A stretch of 64,000 bases of DNA from Vitis vinifera (lineage: Eukaryota > Streptophyta > Magnoliopsida > Vitales > Vitaceae), in NCBI RefSeq assembly GCF_030704535.1, contig NC_081808.1, positions 21,827,501 to 21,891,500 on the forward strand, written 5' to 3'. A model generated the notes under the pieces. That model did not search any database, was not told where the DNA came from, and was given only the letters and a program-made list of their open reading frames with translations. Numbering within the stretch: position 1 is the stretch's first letter; the number at the start of each line of letters is the position of its first letter. The translations under genes and the position numbers were made by a program. Shown here piece after piece: positions 61,149-64,000 of this stretch.

Positions 61149-63148
61149 CAATGTTTTCATAATTGAACTAGTCAATGAATTGGAAAAATTACCGGTTTAT
61201 GGTTCAATGGTTGAACCGCAATCAAATAAGTGATGTTATAAATATATCATTTATATATAATTAAAATTTAAAATTTTTAAATATATAGATATATTAATAT
61301 ATTAACATTTTATTAAATTTTACCTATAAATTAAAATTTATATAGTCTATTGAGAAAATAAAGACTAATCTTAATTAGGAAAATACCCACGAGGGGGGTG
61401 AATTGGGTTTAAAAAAATATTTTTCAAATACAATATATTTAAACAAAAGAAGCACAAATATAAAGAGATAAGGTTAGAAAAAACAAACTCATATTTTATA
61501 GTGGTTTGACACCCTTTGCCTACATTCACTCTCCTCAAACTCTTAACCAAGTGAGGGTTCCACTATACTTGAAGCTTCAACCAAGCTTTTAACACCTCTA
61601 CACTTGGATTTCGACTCCAATGGTCTCTTACACAATCTCTTCAAGCCTTTACTCACTTAAAACTTTTAACACTCATAAGAACACTCAAGTACAAATTTAA
61701 ACTTTTCAACCTAGCTTAACAAAGATTCAAATACAATTCAAATGTTAGGAAGAATCACAAGGGTACACTAAGGAATATGCAAGTGGAGATTTAATGCACC
61801 AAGAAAAGAATGAGAGCTTTTGAGTCAAGAACAGGTAAGTAAGCAAATAAATGTAGGTGTTCTTATACTCATAAATAAAGTGGAGCTCTCAATTTATAGA
61901 TTTTTAGCATTGAGAGCCAAAATGCCAAAAAGTAGCCTTGACCGATCAAGCAGAGGGTCGTCTGATTGACTAACCATTGGCCAATAAATGCATGATAGAT
62001 GACCATTAGACCTCGATCGGACCTCGATCTGGAAGACATAACCATCGACTGGGAATGAAAGGCTATTGGAAGATAGAGAATATCTTTGCTTATCTCAACT
62101 AGCCTTCGTCCGGGAAGACATAACTGGTCAACCGATATTATAATCGGTTGAGCCGATTTATCAGTGCCTCAATCGGTTCACCATTTTTGGCCTGAGAACC
62201 TATCTTTTTCTATTCCTTTCACTTTTAACACTTAGGCAAGGTCTTTAGGTAAATGAATATGTCAATTTTAAAGTGATTTGCCTAAGGTTCATATATTAAA
62301 ACTTGGGTTTTAATCAAAATTTAACTTTAATGCATAAACAAGTTTTTAAAGATGCATGAAAAGATATGAAAATCCTAAGTGCACTCATGCATTCATCTTA
62401 CATATGTTTCCTATGATTAAAGGGTCTTTCATTTGTCTTGATCTTGCATCCATTGGGTCTTTTAATGAATTTCTCAAATATCCTTTTGAATTTTCAAACT
62501 AAAACCTGAAATTCTTTTCAATTCAAAATGATTAGCAACTTGACCATGGTTTGTTATCATTAAAACACAATTAGGAGAACCCTTGGGCTAACACCGATTA
62601 TTTTATTACATTATTTTACTTATATTATTTACACTTTTATTATTATAAAATTTTTGAAAAGAATCATTTCTATTATTTCTTAATATATAATACCAAATAT
62701 AAATTAAAAAGTAGTTAAGTGGTGTTCTAGTCATCCTTTGAGCGTTATGCCCAAACATCAAATCCTCATGTTGGTTTCCATTTAAAAAAATTTCTTATTC
62801 ATCTATCCTATGCATCCCACGTATCAGGCAAAAATGAACTTTATATTGGTCATTCACCAAAAACACATTCTAAGAAGCAGCACAAGGTCTAACAAATAGC
62901 CCACATGAAGTTGGGCTTCTAGGATTGAGGCTCATTTGGTTGGGTTTGTTTTGCCAAAAAAATTAAAGGGGGTCCAAGTTTGAACTAGCAGACTAATTCA
63001 CCGAGTTAGTGGTTCAACAATTGGTCTGTCCAATTTGGTGGTGGTTTGATAGCTATCTTGGCCTAGATGGCAACCCATATCGAATCAAACTTTGGTCGAT
63101 GGCCCGATCGATCAAACTGACAGGTCTAATTCAATTTTTGAAACATTG
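61149..63148. mobile_element. hAT-like element interrupted by another repeat
   Basis: The left end CAATGTTTTCATAATTGAAC pairs with the right end, which reads inward CAATGTTTCAAAAATTGAAT. It is flanked by CTCAATCT (61141-61148) and CTCAACCT (63149-63156), an 8-bp target duplication with one mismatch, as expected for hAT elements. The outer element supplies 61149 to about 61376 and about 62593 to 63148. The middle 1.2 kb is a different repeat. No transposase is visible. Confidence 0.75.
61377..62592 (+). repeat. Unclassified dispersed repeat nested in the hAT-like element
   Basis: Begins near TACCCACGAGGGGGGTGAAT and ends near CCTTGGGCTAACACCG. It is non-coding. A second related copy follows in the same orientation from about 63157 to the window end. 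Shared blocks include GGAGCTCTCAATTTATAG, GGACCTCGA, GCATGAAAA and CCTAAGTGCAC. The class is not clear; I saw no terminal repeats or tail that would settle it. Confidence 0.6.
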
Positions 63149-63156
63149 CTCAACCT

Positions 63157-64000
63157 AGCATAATAAATGTTTCAATATAAGAGAAGATAGGATGAACAAT
63201 TTTGTGCACTTAAGTAACTTACAAATGAGTCATCAATGCACAAACAGTTAAAAGTTTTTGAATGAGAAAAAATGGTAGTTAGGAAAATCAATGTTTGTAT
63301 TCTCTTGTCAATAAATGCATAGGAGCTCTCAATTTATAGGTTCTCAACCTCCTCAAACACCTTTTTCTCTAGAAATAGGCCTTGAATAGTCAAGCTTCGA
63401 TTTGACTAGTTGACTAGCCATTAAGCATTAAATGCATGGCAAATGATAGTTGGTTCTAAGCTTTGATTGGACCTCGACCAGGAAAGGGGTAGCTAAGACT
63501 AGGAAAGTAAACTCTCTGGAAGAGAGAAGAAGTTTTGTACCCTAAACTAGACCTTACTTAGGAAAGAGCAACCAGTTCAATTGGTTCCTAACTAGTTAAG
63601 TTGATTTAGGCTTTCCTCTAGATCGATTTGACCAAAAAAACCCGAAAACATTCTTTTTTTCAACCTTGAAGCTTTCTAACATTTAAGCAACATCTTTTAA
63701 GAGCTTTATAAGGCAATTTGGAATCACTTTGCTTAAGGTTTTTGAAGTTTAACTTAGTTTTAAATAAAAATATGAACAATAACACTCGATTTTATGACAA
63801 CCAAGTATAATAGAATGCATGAAAAATATTCAGAACCTAAGTGCACCCAAAGAATTCATCTTACAGAAGTTATACTAGTCTTGAAGGGCCTTCACACATC
63901 CAAACCTTCATATTCCTTGCATTTTCTTAGGTGACTAAATTTACTTTTGATTTTCTTAATATAAACTTGAAACTTAACTTGATTTAAAACTATTAGTTCA
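63157..64000 (+). repeat. Second copy of the unclassified repeat, running off the window
   Basis: Matches the order of blocks in 61800-62480: GGAGCTCTCAATTTATAGG, TTGACTAGCCATTAAGCATT, GGACCTCGACC, CACTTTGCTTAAGG, CAGAACCTAAGTGCAC and ATTCATCTTACA. It is diverged from the first copy, so this is not a recent tandem duplication. It is cut by the window edge. Confidence 0.6.

Overview
The window is plant nuclear DNA: AT-rich intergenic sequence, genes split by GT-AG introns, many small transposons and old retroelements. Every gene recognised has a clear eudicot counterpart. The repeat style and intron sizes suggest a woody eudicot such as grapevine (Vitis), but the genus is an inference. I rebuilt exons by hand from reading frame, splice signals and remembered family sequences. 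No search was run.

Layout. 1-2.0 kb: a dispersed GC-biased repeat and a probable solo LTR. 2.0-10.7 kb: a heavy-metal-associated isoprenylated protein (HIPP, minus) head to head with FREE1/FYVE1 (plus, 10 exons). 13.6-15.3 kb: an FBS4-like F-box gene (minus). 17.0-20.6 kb: a hAT-like MITE followed by a complete 2.85-kb Mutator-like element. That element has long terminal inverted repeats, a perfect 9-bp target duplication, a decayed Ulp1-type protease gene and a seven-copy 73-bp array. 27.7-35.5 kb: MCA1 (MID1-complementing activity, plus, 7 coding exons). 36.1-42.6 kb: an old Ty3/gypsy element. 45.4-47.0 kb: a SKP1-like gene. 49.2-50.9 kb: an intronless PPR gene (minus), divergent from a preY/Trm112-like gene (51.2-57.0 kb, plus) whose second intron holds a MITE and a second Ty3/gypsy fossil. 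59.1-59.5 kb: a small RING-H2 gene. 60.2-64 kb: repeats, including a hAT-like element interrupted by another repeat.

How the genes relate. The F-box protein and the SKP1-like protein are both SCF ubiquitin-ligase components, but they are 30 kb apart and not obviously co-regulated. FREE1 acts in ESCRT sorting of ubiquitinated membrane cargo. MCA1 is a plasma-membrane calcium/mechanosensing protein. The PPR and preY-like genes share a 244-bp divergent promoter, and both probably encode organelle (mitochondrial) proteins. The neighbouring FBS4 and MCA1 homologues correspond to consecutive Arabidopsis loci (At4g35930, At4g35920), so this pair looks like old conserved microsynteny stretched by transposons.
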